Notes under the pieces: generated by a model
Databases searched by the model: none
The model's input: the letters and a program-made list of their open reading frames with translations, nothing else
What the model was told of the DNA's origin: nothing
Made by a program: the position numbers and the translations under genes
Shown: in pieces, positions 25,038-33,513 of the stretch
How positions within the stretch are numbered: position 1 is the stretch's first letter
How the letters are laid out: each line of letters opens with the position of its first letter
Assembly (NCBI GenBank): GCA_947259395.1
Contig: CAMYMN010000034.1
Coordinates: 7,518-52,668 of the forward strand
Length of the DNA stretch: 45,151 nucleotides
DNA from: an uncultured Gammaproteobacteria bacterium
GTDB taxonomy: Bacteria > Pseudomonadota > Gammaproteobacteria > Arenicellales > JAANXG01
Direction of reading: 5' to 3'

Positions 25038-26219
25038 ATGAAACGTTCGCTATTGTATGTTGTTAGCGTGATTTTCGGTATGTGTTCCATCCCCACTCTG
25101 ACCCACGCCGAAATCCTCGCAATGATGAATTACGAGAGTAAGACCGAAGAGTCGCTGAAGACTCTCAAGATTGGCGGCCCTCAAGAACGGCGCGAAGGTA
25201 TCGCCATCATCGACGTGGATCCTGAATCGGAAAGATTCGGCGAGATCTTAATGGATATCCCCCTGCCACCGGACTTGGTTGCCCATCACCTTTTCTACGA
25301 CAAATCGATGAATAAGATCTACATGACGGCTTTGGGGCAGAGTCGGCTGCATGTCATCGATATGAACACGCATCCATATCGTTTAAAAAAGATTGAGACC
25401 CCAGGATGTACTGTGCAAGAAGACGCAGTCTTTTCGGACGACAATAAGACATGGTATTTGACGTGTATGGGATCGCAGAATCTGGTTGTCGGTGATGTAA
25501 AAACCGATGCGATAAAGACCACGTTAGAACTTCCGAAGCCATATCCACACGGATTCGCGGTTCACGGCGGCATAGACCGGGGGCTCGTCACCAGCACGGT
25601 CCGGGCGTCGGATCTCGGCGATGCCGGTGAGACGGTAACGGTCATCCAAGCAAGTACCGGGAAGATACTGTCGAGCCACAAGGTCTCGAATAAACCCTCT
25701 CCATCGGGCGAGGCGCCGGTAGAAATCTTGTTCGCGCCGAAGTCAAACCCGCCGGTCGCGTTGATCACCAACATGTATGGCGGAACTATGTGGGCGGCTA
25801 TTTGGGACCCGGCCGCGAGTGATTTCAAAGTGAAACAGGCATTCAATTTCAACGAAATCAAGATGGGTGTACCACTGGAGATGTATTTCAACGAAAACGG
25901 TGATCGCCTGTACGTGACGACCGCCAAACCCGGCCACCTGCACATCTTTGATGTCAGCGGCGGTGTTACGGCGCCGAAGTTATTGAAGTCGATTCCGACC
26001 GCGGAAGGCGCGCATCATGTCGCCATCACCAAGGACGAACGCTATGGATTTGTTCAAAACGCCCTGCTCAATTTACCCGGGATGAGTGATGGCTCGATCA
26101 CAGTTGTCGACTTGAAACAAGAAAAAGCCGTGGCGCGCATCGATACGTTGAAGAACATGGGCTTAAATCCAAACAGCATTGTGCTGTTACCCGAGTGGAA
26201 CCATTTAGCAGGACACTAA
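25038..26219 (+). CDS. Secreted seven-bladed beta-propeller protein (YncE-like)
   Basis: A signal peptide (VVSVIFGMCSIPTLTHA) is followed by about 370 residues of beta-propeller repeats in the YVTN/YncE style. Blade motifs include IYMTALGQSRLHVIDMNT, NLVVGDVKTDAI, VTVIQASTGKIL, RLYVTTAKPGHLHIFDVSGG and SITVVDLKQEKAVARID. GAHHVAITKDERYGFVQNAL is a typical blade turn. No haem or catalytic motif is visible. AGGAGGA precedes the ATG. It is divergent from the cupredoxin/membrane-protein pair, suggesting one periplasmic module. What it binds is unknown; several propellers of this type carry copper or act as scaffolds. Confidence 0.82.
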   Translation: MKRSLLYVVSVIFGMCSIPTLTHAEILAMMNYESKTEESLKTLKIGGPQERREGIAIIDVDPESERFGEILMDIPLPPDLVAHHLFYDKSMNKIYMTALGQSRLHVIDMNTHPYRLKKIETPGCTVQEDAVFSDDNKTWYLTCMGSQNLVVGDVKTDAIKTTLELPKPYPHGFAVHGGIDRGLVTSTVRASDLGDAGETVTVIQASTGKILSSHKVSNKPSPSGEAPVEILFAPKSNPPVALITNMYGGTMWAAIWDPAASDFKVKQAFNFNEIKMGVPLEMYFNENGDRLYVTTAKPGHLHIFDVSGGVTAPKLLKSIPTAEGAHHVAITKDERYGFVQNALLNLPGMSDGSITVVDLKQEKAVARIDTLKNMGLNPNSIVLLPEWNHLAGH

Positions 26220-26335
26220 AGCACAACCTCTGTGGCGCCTCTCGATTCGCGATCAGCGGATTTGGGGGCGTCACCTAGGTGGTAGTTGGTGATGCGAAAC
26301 GGCGCCGTGCGCCAGTTGCATGCGATGTCTCATAA

Positions 26336-26953
26336 TCATATCGTTTCTTGTTCTTCAGCTTCTGGAGGCAGATGTTTATAGACATTGTGGATGCGTTGAC
26401 CCGCGGTCCACAGGGTGAGTACCGCCAACACAAAGGCCATTAATGCGAGCTGATGGGTGATCAGGCCCAGGCACAGCAGGATGACGCGTTCCGCCCGCGT
26501 GATCCAACCCCCATTGCACGTCAGGCCGAGCGCCTCGGCGCGGGCCCGGGTGTAACTGGTCAGCATACTGCCGAGCATGGCCAGCACCAATGCCGCCACC
26601 GCCCAAGCGTGACCCTGGGTCGCCAGCCACCAGGCGATGGCGGCGAATATTGCGCCTTCGCACACTCGGTCCAGCGTGGAGTCCAAAAATCCACCGAAGG
26701 GCGTGACCTGGTTGTTTAACCTCGCCAGCATACCGTCCAGCATGTCCAAGGCACTGCCAAACAGAAACACGATGCCGGCCCACACGAGCTGATCCTTGAG
26801 TACCAGCCACGCCGCAAGCAGGGAGAAAATAACATTGCCGGCGGTGAGGAGATTGGGGTGAACCGCGCGTACCGCGAGCCAGCCCACCAAGGGAGCCAGC
26901 CACGCTTGCAGGCGTTGCCGTTGCGTCTCTCTAAATTGCTCTATGGGTCCCAA
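26336..26953 (-). CDS. CDP-alcohol phosphatidyltransferase
   Basis: The 205-residue integral membrane enzyme has the signature DMLDGMLARLNNQVTPFGGFLDSTLDR, matching D-x2-DG-x2-AR-x8-G-x3-D-x3-D. It transfers a phosphatidyl group from CDP-diacylglycerol (or a CDP-alcohol) to an alcohol. Which alcohol is used (glycerol-P, inositol-P or other) cannot be told. About six helices are expected. The start is TTG at 26953 with a poor ribosome site; the first Met of the conserved region is further in, so the start is uncertain. The aldo/keto reductase gene lies 86 bp upstream on the same strand. Confidence 0.9.
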   Translation of the reverse strand: MGPIEQFRETQRQRLQAWLAPLVGWLAVRAVHPNLLTAGNVIFSLLAAWLVLKDQLVWAGIVFLFGSALDMLDGMLARLNNQVTPFGGFLDSTLDRVCEGAIFAAIAWWLATQGHAWAVAALVLAMLGSMLTSYTRARAEALGLTCNGGWITRAERVILLCLGLITHQLALMAFVLAVLTLWTAGQRIHNVYKHLPPEAEEQETI

Positions 26954-27039
26954 TATGCCAGCCCTATGGAAATATGTTTATCAATACCTGTTGATAGCTT
27001 TTTTTCACCTGCAATTATCGGCTGTTTTGAGTAACTTGG

Positions 27040-28071
27040 TTAACTTTGATTTAACCCTTTCGCCGGCGGAGTCGGTGCTGGACTGCCGGCCCCGTGTCCG
27101 AGCACCGGATGCGGTCGATACGGTCCGCTCAATGCCGCCAGTTCGTTCTCGTCCAGTGTGATGTCCAATGCGCGAACCAATTCATCGAGGTGATGGCGTT
27201 TGGTGGCGCCAACGATCGGCGCCGTCACCCCCGATTGTCGCAGGATCCAGGCGAGTGCAATTTGTGCATTGGACACGCCATGTTGTTTCGCGATCTCACC
27301 AAGTCGCTCCAATAACAAGAAATCACCATCTTGATAGTACATGCGATGCGCGTGCTCATCCGTGAGAGCCCGGGTGGTGCCGCCGCTGCGGTCCGGTTTG
27401 CGATCACCGGCCAGAAAACCCCGCGCCAGCGGGCTCCACGGTATCACTGCGACCCCTTCCGCGCGGCACAACGGAATCATCTCCCTTTCCTCCTCGCGAT
27501 AAATAAGGTTGTAATGGTTCTGCATGGAAACAAAGCGTGCATAACCGAGGCGGTCAGCAAGATACAGGAACCGGGCGAATTGCCATGCATACATGCTGGA
27601 GGCGCCAACATACAACGCCTTACCGGCGCGTACCACGTCGGTCAACGCCTCCAGGGTTTCTTCCATCGGGGTCGATGGATCAAACCGGTGAATCTGATAC
27701 AAGTCCACATAGTCCATATCCAAACGGTCGAGACTGGCATCAATCGCGTGACGGATGTGTTTCTTTGCCAGCCCGCGCTGATTGGGGCTGTCTCCCATCG
27801 GCAGGTACACCTTGCTGGCGATCACCACATGCTCGCGGACGGCGCCCAGGTCTTTGAGAGCCCTGCCAAGCACCCGTTCACTCTCACCGTCGGAATACCG
27901 GTCGGCGGTATCAAAGAAATTGATCCCGGCAGCTAGCGCCTGCTCGAAGAATGGGCGGGCGGCTTTTTCATCCAGCACCCAATCGCGCCACGCCGAGGAG
28001 CCATAGCTCATGCAGCCCAAACACAGTCGCGAGACCTTCAGACCGGTATTACCGAGTGGCACATATTGCAT
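27040..28071 (-). CDS. Aldo/keto reductase
   Basis: The 343-residue protein is an AKR-family TIM barrel. NTGLKVSRLCLGCMSYG is the N-terminal signature, FFDTADRYSDGESERVLGRAL holds the catalytic Asp and Tyr, and VIASKVYLPMG the Lys. YVDLYQIHRFDPSTPMEETL carries the His, and VGATKRHHLDELV forms the nucleotide-binding end. It should reduce aldehydes or ketones with NADPH in the cytosol; it resembles YajO-like or auxin-induced-protein-type members. Its C-terminal tail GAGSPAPTPPAKGLNQS is Pro-rich and not conserved. Confidence 0.93.
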   Translation of the reverse strand: MQYVPLGNTGLKVSRLCLGCMSYGSSAWRDWVLDEKAARPFFEQALAAGINFFDTADRYSDGESERVLGRALKDLGAVREHVVIASKVYLPMGDSPNQRGLAKKHIRHAIDASLDRLDMDYVDLYQIHRFDPSTPMEETLEALTDVVRAGKALYVGASSMYAWQFARFLYLADRLGYARFVSMQNHYNLIYREEEREMIPLCRAEGVAVIPWSPLARGFLAGDRKPDRSGGTTRALTDEHAHRMYYQDGDFLLLERLGEIAKQHGVSNAQIALAWILRQSGVTAPIVGATKRHHLDELVRALDITLDENELAALSGPYRPHPVLGHGAGSPAPTPPAKGLNQS

Positions 28072-28182
28072 GAATACTTTGCGTTATGGTTCGTCAAACT
28101 TTCTGCGTTGTAGAAATTTGTTACCGGGAACCTGGGCCAAGAAACACGTGTATCGTAACCCCGGCCCGAAAAATCGTAACAA

Positions 28183-28707
28183 TTATCTATGAACAGCCGA
28201 CCCGGGTGTGCCGATCCGGGGTCGAGCCAAGTAGCGCTGAGAGGTGTTACGCGCCTTGCCCAGCATCCTGTTAACCTGGTTATGCCGGCCTGCCGACCCG
28301 GCATGGCGTCGATGTGGCAAGACATGCGTTCTGGATACCGGGCCCGGATAATGAACGAGCGGCCACTGTGGTGGGTAATAGGTATGAACGTATACGGTGG
28401 CTAGATTCCGTTGCTCTTGTGTCCGCTTTCTCTCGGCCGTACGTCGTTCCAGCCAATCCTGCATGCGCTTATTGACTTCCATTGCATCCTGCCAGCGGCG
28501 TTGTTGTTGTTCTATGCATGCTGGGGTACCGCATTCAAAGACGTCTATGACTTCGACGCCGGGGGTCTCGGTGGGCGGTTTATCCCCATAATGGGTGTGT
28601 CCGTCGGCATCTGTCCATTTAAAAACATCCGCCTGCAGTGCACTGCCGGTCAGTAATAACAACATGGCCAGCGAGTATTGAATAAAGATCTTGATACACA
28701 TGCTCAT
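28183..28707 (-). CDS. DUF4124 domain periplasmic protein
   Basis: A signal peptide (SLAMLLLLTGSALQA) precedes a DUF4124 motif (VFKWTDADGHTHYGDKPP), typical of short gammaproteobacterial envelope proteins. Two Cys (FECGTPACIEQQ) follow, then a charged coiled coil (WQDAMEVNKRMQDWLERRTA). The C-terminal third is basic and looks less constrained (HRRHAGSAGRHNQ). Function is unknown for the family. It is monocistronic, reading toward the AKR gene on the same strand. Confidence 0.8.
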   Translation of the reverse strand: MSMCIKIFIQYSLAMLLLLTGSALQADVFKWTDADGHTHYGDKPPTETPGVEVIDVFECGTPACIEQQQRRWQDAMEVNKRMQDWLERRTAERKRTQEQRNLATVYVHTYYPPQWPLVHYPGPVSRTHVLPHRRHAGSAGRHNQVNRMLGKARNTSQRYLARPRIGTPGSAVHR

Positions 28708-28941
28708 GTACCATTGCGGACCCCCATTGTATGACGGGAGCGGTCAGTCCGGCAACACGCGCTGTTGCGCCAGGGCCTTGGCGTTTGGCCTGGTAAGTAA
28801 CCCGAGTGCTGCGCTCAATTAGCAGTTGCCAAAAGTTTACACGTCGCGATTGCGCTTTGACTCTAGCGCTCTGAGTAATACGGTTGATCTATCACGATGG
28901 AGCTAATAATGTGTTACCAATTGGTTTGTGAATGAACGAAA

Positions 28942-29745
28942 ATGCCCCACTCAATTGAAGATTTGTTGACAATCATGAGACGGTTGCGGGACCCGGAACA
29001 TGGTTGCCCTTGGGATCGCAAGCAGACTTTTTCGACAATTGCGCCATACACCATCGAGGAGGCCTATGAGGTTGCCGATGCCATTGACCGCGGTGACATA
29101 CAAGAACTACGCGAGGAACTTGGTGATCTGTTGTTTCAGGTTGTGTTCTACGCGCAGATGGCCCACGAGACGCAGATATTTTCGTTCGCCGACATCGTTG
29201 ATGCGATTTGTGAGAAGATGCTTCGCCGCCACCCACATGTGTTTGCCGATGCTGAATACACGTCTGATCGTGAGTTGCGAAGTGCGTGGGATCATCACAA
29301 AAAGCGCGAGCGAGAGGACAAAGCGGACCACGATGCAAGTATTCTGGCGGGTGTAGCGCGGGCCCTACCGGCGTTAATGCGGGCGGAGAAGTTACAACAA
29401 CGGGCTGCTCGTGCTGGATTTGATTGGCCTGAGATCGGCGGTGTCATTGAAAAGTGCAAGGAGGAGATTAGCGAACTGGAAACCGAACTCACGGGTCATC
29501 GTGAGTCTGCCGGGATCTATCAGGAACTCGGTGATTTGTTGTTTTCATGTGTCAACTTGGCGCGGCATGCCGGAGTGAATGCGGAACAGGCATTGCGCTC
29601 GGCGAATGATAAGTTCGATCGCCGGTTTCGTGCTATGGAGTCAACGCTGCAAACGAAAGGGCGCCGTTTCGAAGACATGGATCTTCAAGACATAGATAAG
29701 CTCTGGGATGAGGTAAAACAGAACGAAGATGCAGATCGCCCGTGA
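28942..29745 (+). CDS. mazG: MazG nucleoside triphosphate pyrophosphohydrolase
   Basis: The 267-residue protein holds two MazG modules. The first has CPWDRKQTFSTIAPYTIEEA with YEVADAI and ELREELGDLLFQVV (the EExxE...EExxD metal motifs). The second has CKEEISELETEL and YQELGDLLFSCVNLARHA. This matches E. coli MazG in length and layout. It hydrolyses (d)NTPs to NMP and pyrophosphate and lowers ppGpp under starvation. No mazEF pair adjoins it. A TTGACT at 28857 may be part of its promoter. Confidence 0.95.
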   Translation: MPHSIEDLLTIMRRLRDPEHGCPWDRKQTFSTIAPYTIEEAYEVADAIDRGDIQELREELGDLLFQVVFYAQMAHETQIFSFADIVDAICEKMLRRHPHVFADAEYTSDRELRSAWDHHKKREREDKADHDASILAGVARALPALMRAEKLQQRAARAGFDWPEIGGVIEKCKEEISELETELTGHRESAGIYQELGDLLFSCVNLARHAGVNAEQALRSANDKFDRRFRAMESTLQTKGRRFEDMDLQDIDKLWDEVKQNEDADRP

Positions 29746-29840
29746 CGAAATTCATATTCAATATTTTGTTTATGAAATTGGGGTATCAAAGCAATGCAGA
29801 CCCCATTGTCTGTTGGATGCCGAGGTGAGAACAAAACGAT

Positions 29841-30254
29841 ATGCGTGAGATCATTACCCTTGAGACATCAACCCGTGAAACGCTCGTTGACATTACCGGG
29901 TCGGTGCGCGATATCGTCGATCGTAGCTGCATTCCGAACGGTCTGGTATCGTTATACGCGCAAGGGGCCACCGCTGCGATCATGATTCAGGAAAACTGGG
30001 ACGAGAGCGTGCAAACGGACGTGGTCAACTTCTTGGGTAAGCTCATACCGAAAGGGGTGTGGTTGCATGATGCCCAAGACGGCAACGGTGACGCGCACCT
30101 CAAGGCTGGATTAGTGGGTCCATCGGAGACCATCCCGTTGATGAACGGCAAATTGGGATTATCGACGTGGCAGAATATCTTTTTCTGTGAGTTCGACGGC
30201 CCGCGTCATGATCGAAAAGTGGTGTGCACAATTATTGCCGAAAACGATGTGTAG
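29841..30254 (+). CDS. YjbQ-family protein (UPF0047)
   Basis: The 137-residue protein is a complete YjbQ/UPF0047 member: TLETSTRETLVDITGSV, GLVSLYAQGATAAIMIQENW, WLHDAQDGNGDAHLKAGLVG and LGLSTWQNIFFCEFDGPRHD, with the conserved DGNGDAHL and GPR motifs. Members have reported thiamine-phosphate-synthase-like activity, but the physiological role is unsettled. In this copy the usual HTTA motif reads QGATAA (His and the first Thr lost), which is unusual for the family. An inverted repeat just downstream may terminate it. Confidence 0.9.
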   Translation: MREIITLETSTRETLVDITGSVRDIVDRSCIPNGLVSLYAQGATAAIMIQENWDESVQTDVVNFLGKLIPKGVWLHDAQDGNGDAHLKAGLVGPSETIPLMNGKLGLSTWQNIFFCEFDGPRHDRKVVCTIIAENDV

Positions 30255-30260
30255 CCAAAC

Positions 30261-30295
30261 AAAATGGGGTCTGAATTGAATTCAGAACACATTTT
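30261..30295. repeat. Inverted repeat of the AAAA-GGGGTC class after the YjbQ gene
   Basis: AAAATGGGGTCTGAATT and AATTCAGAACACATTTT form 17-bp arms with two mismatches around a single G, seven nt after the stop. It may act as a terminator. The AAAA-GGGGTC edge is shared with the long palindrome at 44791 and possibly with short forms near 29776 and 19883. Confidence 0.65.
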
Positions 30296-30359
30296 CTTCT
30301 GTATACTTGATCGATCCAAAAAAGATAAATTCGCCGCACCAGCGGGGGTCTAAAACACC

Positions 30360-31910
30360 TTGCCTGTTTCCTCCGACGAAACTTCGCCTCCCAACAGAGC
30401 CCCGGTGATGGTTGTGCTCTCCGGTCTCCGCCGTGGGAATATGGTGCATCTCGCCGAAAAGACGATTCACATCGTCCGCGGCGCGAACGCGGATGTCGGT
30501 TTCATCCCTCCCGACGGCGAGTCTGAGCGCGATGTTCATGCCACCATGCATCGTGCCGGTGACAGCTATGAGATAGAAGTTGCCGCCGGATGCCGAATCT
30601 GGGTGAACGGCCAGTTAGTGGGCGAGAGCCGGATGTTGGAATCCGGGGATTTATTGGAGATCGGACAGGCGGGTCCGGTGGTTCGCTTTCGCACGTATCC
30701 GCCGGGGGTCACACCGAAAAAGACCCTAGCCGAGGCGTTCGCCGACTCCCGGGACGGGGCGCGGGTGGATGGGCATTCGCAACTGGGCAGGACGGCCCGA
30801 TTTCTGAGCAACATCACCAAGGACCTGGCGACTCAGACCTCGTTGTGGTTCCGTGTGTGGGTGTTGGTGCTGCTCACCGCCTTGGTAGTGAGCATTGTGA
30901 TACTGGTCACTCAGAACATTCGTCTGCAAAAACGGGTGGCTGTCGAAGGCACACGCATCGAGGGTATTGCCGAATTGCTCGAACGCACCGGCGCCGAGGC
31001 AATGACTCGCGATGACCTGTTGAAACTACAATCGGGGATGGAAGCGCGGCTCGCCGCCACCCTCGAGCGTATCGAATCGTTGGAAGCGCGTTCCGATTTA
31101 GTGGCTCGTCTCATCTCCAACGTGAGTCCTTCCGTGGCTTTTGTTCAAGGATCGTTTGGGTTTGTCGATCCTGCCACCCAAAGACCGTTGCGTTATGTTG
31201 AGGGGGAAGGCGGCATCGTAGTGTTTACCTTGGAGGACAAGGGGCAACAGTTGCAGCTGATGTTTTCGGGTACTGCATTCGTGGTATCCAAGGAGGGTTT
31301 GCTGTTGACCAACAAGCATGTTGCCGAACCGTGGCAGGACGATCCGCAGGTAGAGACCATTACCGAGCGCGGACTGACCCCGGCGATCTCGCGTTTGCTG
31401 GCTTATTTTCCCGGCGTCAAGGCGCCGCTCGAGCTTCGCGTGGCCAACGTCAGCACACAAGCCGATCTCGCGTTGATGCGGGTCGTTGGATCGATGCCCA
31501 ACGTGCAGGTGTTGCGATTGGAAGCCGAGCAACCCAGGCCCGGCGATGAGGTGCTGGTACTCGGTTATCCGTTGGGAACCAAGGGGTTGGTGGTGCGTGC
31601 GAGCACTGAGTTTATCGAAGCCATTACCCCGGATGGCGATGCAGACCTTTGGACTATCGCCCGGCGTCTATCCGAGGCCGAGTACATTAAGCCGCTGGCT
31701 ACCAGGGGTATTGTGAGTCAGGTTTCCGAGAATGTCGTGGCCTATGATGCCGAGACCACGGTCGGTGGCAGCGGTGGACCGGTGGTGAACATGGACGGCT
31801 CGGTGGTGGCGATCACCGCCGCGATCATCACGCAATTCGGCGGCTCCAATCTGGGGGTTCCAGCGAGCATCGCGATGGCGTTGCTGCAAGACACGCAGCC
31901 TGCACAGTGA
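30360..31910 (+). CDS. FHA domain, membrane-anchored trypsin-like protease
   Basis: The 516-residue protein begins with an FHA domain (about 15-120: HIVRGANADVGF, VHATMHRAGDSYEIEV, GDLLEIGQ). One membrane helix follows (about 163-182, VWVLVLLTALVVSIVILV), then a coiled coil (about 190-250) and a trypsin-like domain (about 255-510). The catalytic triad is present: His in LLTNKHVAEPW, Asp in TQADLALMRV, Ser in TTVGGSGGPVV. Topology predicts a cytoplasmic phosphothreonine-sensing FHA and a periplasmic protease, without a PDZ domain. TTG at 30360 is the start; no kinase lies nearby. The architecture resembles stress proteases, but the substrate is unknown. Confidence 0.88.
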   Translation: MPVSSDETSPPNRAPVMVVLSGLRRGNMVHLAEKTIHIVRGANADVGFIPPDGESERDVHATMHRAGDSYEIEVAAGCRIWVNGQLVGESRMLESGDLLEIGQAGPVVRFRTYPPGVTPKKTLAEAFADSRDGARVDGHSQLGRTARFLSNITKDLATQTSLWFRVWVLVLLTALVVSIVILVTQNIRLQKRVAVEGTRIEGIAELLERTGAEAMTRDDLLKLQSGMEARLAATLERIESLEARSDLVARLISNVSPSVAFVQGSFGFVDPATQRPLRYVEGEGGIVVFTLEDKGQQLQLMFSGTAFVVSKEGLLLTNKHVAEPWQDDPQVETITERGLTPAISRLLAYFPGVKAPLELRVANVSTQADLALMRVVGSMPNVQVLRLEAEQPRPGDEVLVLGYPLGTKGLVVRASTEFIEAITPDGDADLWTIARRLSEAEYIKPLATRGIVSQVSENVVAYDAETTVGGSGGPVVNMDGSVVAITAAIITQFGGSNLGVPASIAMALLQDTQPAQ

Positions 31911-31961
31911 GTGCGGCCGCCCTAGTTGGCCGAAATGGTCCAAAGATGGTGTCAGGTCGGG

Positions 31962-32004
31962 CTGAACCGAGGGAAAATTTCCGGGACACGCCGTCAATAC
32001 GTCA
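31962..32004. repeat. Family B element copy 2, left half only
   Basis: CTGAACCGAGGGAAAATTTC through CGGGACACGCCGTCAATACG matches the first 40 bp of the complete copies and then ends. Its last bases form the TGA stop (complement, 32002-32004) of the acetyltransferase gene. Confidence 0.75.
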
Positions 32005-33135
32005 TAGTGCTTTTTGGTACAGCCGGTAGCGTCGGGTTTGTTTTGCGTTGGCGGCCTCCAGGCGATCGAGCATTTCGTGATTGTCCTCCAGAATCCATGA
32101 TGCCTCGCCTACGGGCATGCCCAGGGCGGGAGAGCGCTGAAGATATTCGGCATACAGCAAGGCCCCGAGCCCCAACGACTGGTATTCTTTCTTGATTCCC
32201 AATGCCATCAGTCGTGACTCGGTGATGGTTGATTTGCGCCCCGGGCCGAAGAAGTACCACAACAATTTGAAAATACCGAATGGAAACAACAATCCGTCGG
32301 GAATCTTCTTAAGCACTTGATTGATATTGGGTAACGTAAGTCCAAATGCCGCCGGCTCATCCCCCACCTCTGCGATCAAACAAAGTCTCGGATCCAAGAT
32401 CAGTTTCATGTCCTTGGCCATATGGCGGAACTCGATGTCATCCATGGGCACAAAGCCCCAATTCTTGCCCCAGGCGTGATTGTAGATTTCGAGAATCGTG
32501 TCAACCTCTCGGTCGAATTTACGCATGTCGACTTCGCGAACGGTGATCTTCGCGCGGCGCTTTTGCCGTTCCGCTATCTTGATCAAACGTTCGGTAGTAA
32601 GTTGTTTCGAATCTGCGTCCCACGCTGACATATCTTTGGCCTTATCAAAACCATAGCCGGTCAGAAGCTGCATATAATAGGGTGGGTTATACGGCATCAT
32701 GAAGCGGGGTTCTTTGTCGAAGCCCTCAATCAACAGCCCACACTCATGATTGGTGCTTGGATTCATCGGCCCGAGCAGGCGGTTCATGCCGTGGTTCCCG
32801 GCCCAACGGGAAACCGCGTCCAACAGCGTGTTGCATGCCATCTGTTCGTTGACGCACTCGAAAAAACCAAAAAATGCCGATCGTTCGGAATGATAGTCGT
32901 TGTGCGACTGGTCAATGATCCCTGTTACTCGGCCGATGCGCTGACCGTCGCGCACCGCCAGTAAAGGCAGCATCCGTGCATGACGAAAGAACGGGTTCTT
33001 ACTGGTATTCAATATGTCCCGCACTGTAATGCGCAGCGGTGGCACCCAATGCGGGTAGTCCTTGTAGATTGTCCAGGGCAAGGAAATGAAGTCATGCCAG
33101 TCCCTTTTTGTGATAACGTTTTTGATTTCTAGCAT
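32002..33135 (-). CDS. YghO-like GNAT-related protein
   Basis: The 377-residue protein resembles the YghO/GNAT-like group. The N-terminal half has FISLPWTIYKDYPHWVPPL, NPFFRHARMLPLLAVRDGQRIGR and LLGPMNPSTNHECGLLIEGF. The C-terminal GNAT-like half has DPRLCLIAEVGDEPAAFGLT, LMALGIKKEYQSLGLGALLY (acetyl-CoA loop) and EASWILEDNHEMLDRLEAAN. The acyl acceptor is unknown. The gene is sandwiched by repeats: a family A copy begins one base upstream of the ATG, and a broken family B copy forms the stop. No ribosome site precedes the ATG. Confidence 0.8.
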   Translation of the reverse strand: MLEIKNVITKRDWHDFISLPWTIYKDYPHWVPPLRITVRDILNTSKNPFFRHARMLPLLAVRDGQRIGRVTGIIDQSHNDYHSERSAFFGFFECVNEQMACNTLLDAVSRWAGNHGMNRLLGPMNPSTNHECGLLIEGFDKEPRFMMPYNPPYYMQLLTGYGFDKAKDMSAWDADSKQLTTERLIKIAERQKRRAKITVREVDMRKFDREVDTILEIYNHAWGKNWGFVPMDDIEFRHMAKDMKLILDPRLCLIAEVGDEPAAFGLTLPNINQVLKKIPDGLLFPFGIFKLLWYFFGPGRKSTITESRLMALGIKKEYQSLGLGALLYAEYLQRSPALGMPVGEASWILEDNHEMLDRLEAANAKQTRRYRLYQKAL

Positions 33136-33467
33136 TTAGCCCGCATATTGCACCAGTCGGCAACCGCCCTTGAGGTAACTAATTGAAAAACTGTTTGTAT
33201 ATATCGAATCTAGAATACTTACCCGGGGTACGTTTTGCATACAGCCGGTGTCCTATCCGGGTTCTGGCTAGTCCAGGCACGCCCGAATTTGGACTTCACT
33301 CAAGCCATAGCTACGGCTATGACTTTCGTTCCAGTCCGGCGCTTGTGCTGGTGTAGTGGCAGTGCTTGTCCCCGCACAGCAGGGGGTTCAGCCGCCCCTG
33401 TCCCTTGTGCTGCGCGGAGTCGCAGTGTGCGCCAGCTTCCCGGATACTGATGCAATATGCGGGCTAG
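33136..33467. repeat. MITE-like element, family A copy 3 (full length)
   Basis: The 332-bp element has terminal inverted repeats: left TAGCCCGCATATTGCACCAG (33137 onward), right ACTGATGCAATATGCGGGCT (33446 onward, one mismatch). It contains the shared core plus a 46-bp block CTTGTGCTGG...CCCCGCACAGCAGGGGG between GTCCGGCG and TTCAGCCG that the other copies lack. No transposase coding. It lies directly against the start codon of the acetyltransferase gene, so any transcript for it must begin in the element. Confidence 0.85.
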
Positions 33468-33513
33468 TCCAATAAATATTTCTCAAAACATTCCATGAGC
33501 GACTCATTCAATT

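Noticed and set aside
31668-31997. Frame beginning MTACPGNFPSVQ
   Set aside because: It starts in the family B half element and runs antisense to the protease gene; peptides of this kind come from the repeat.
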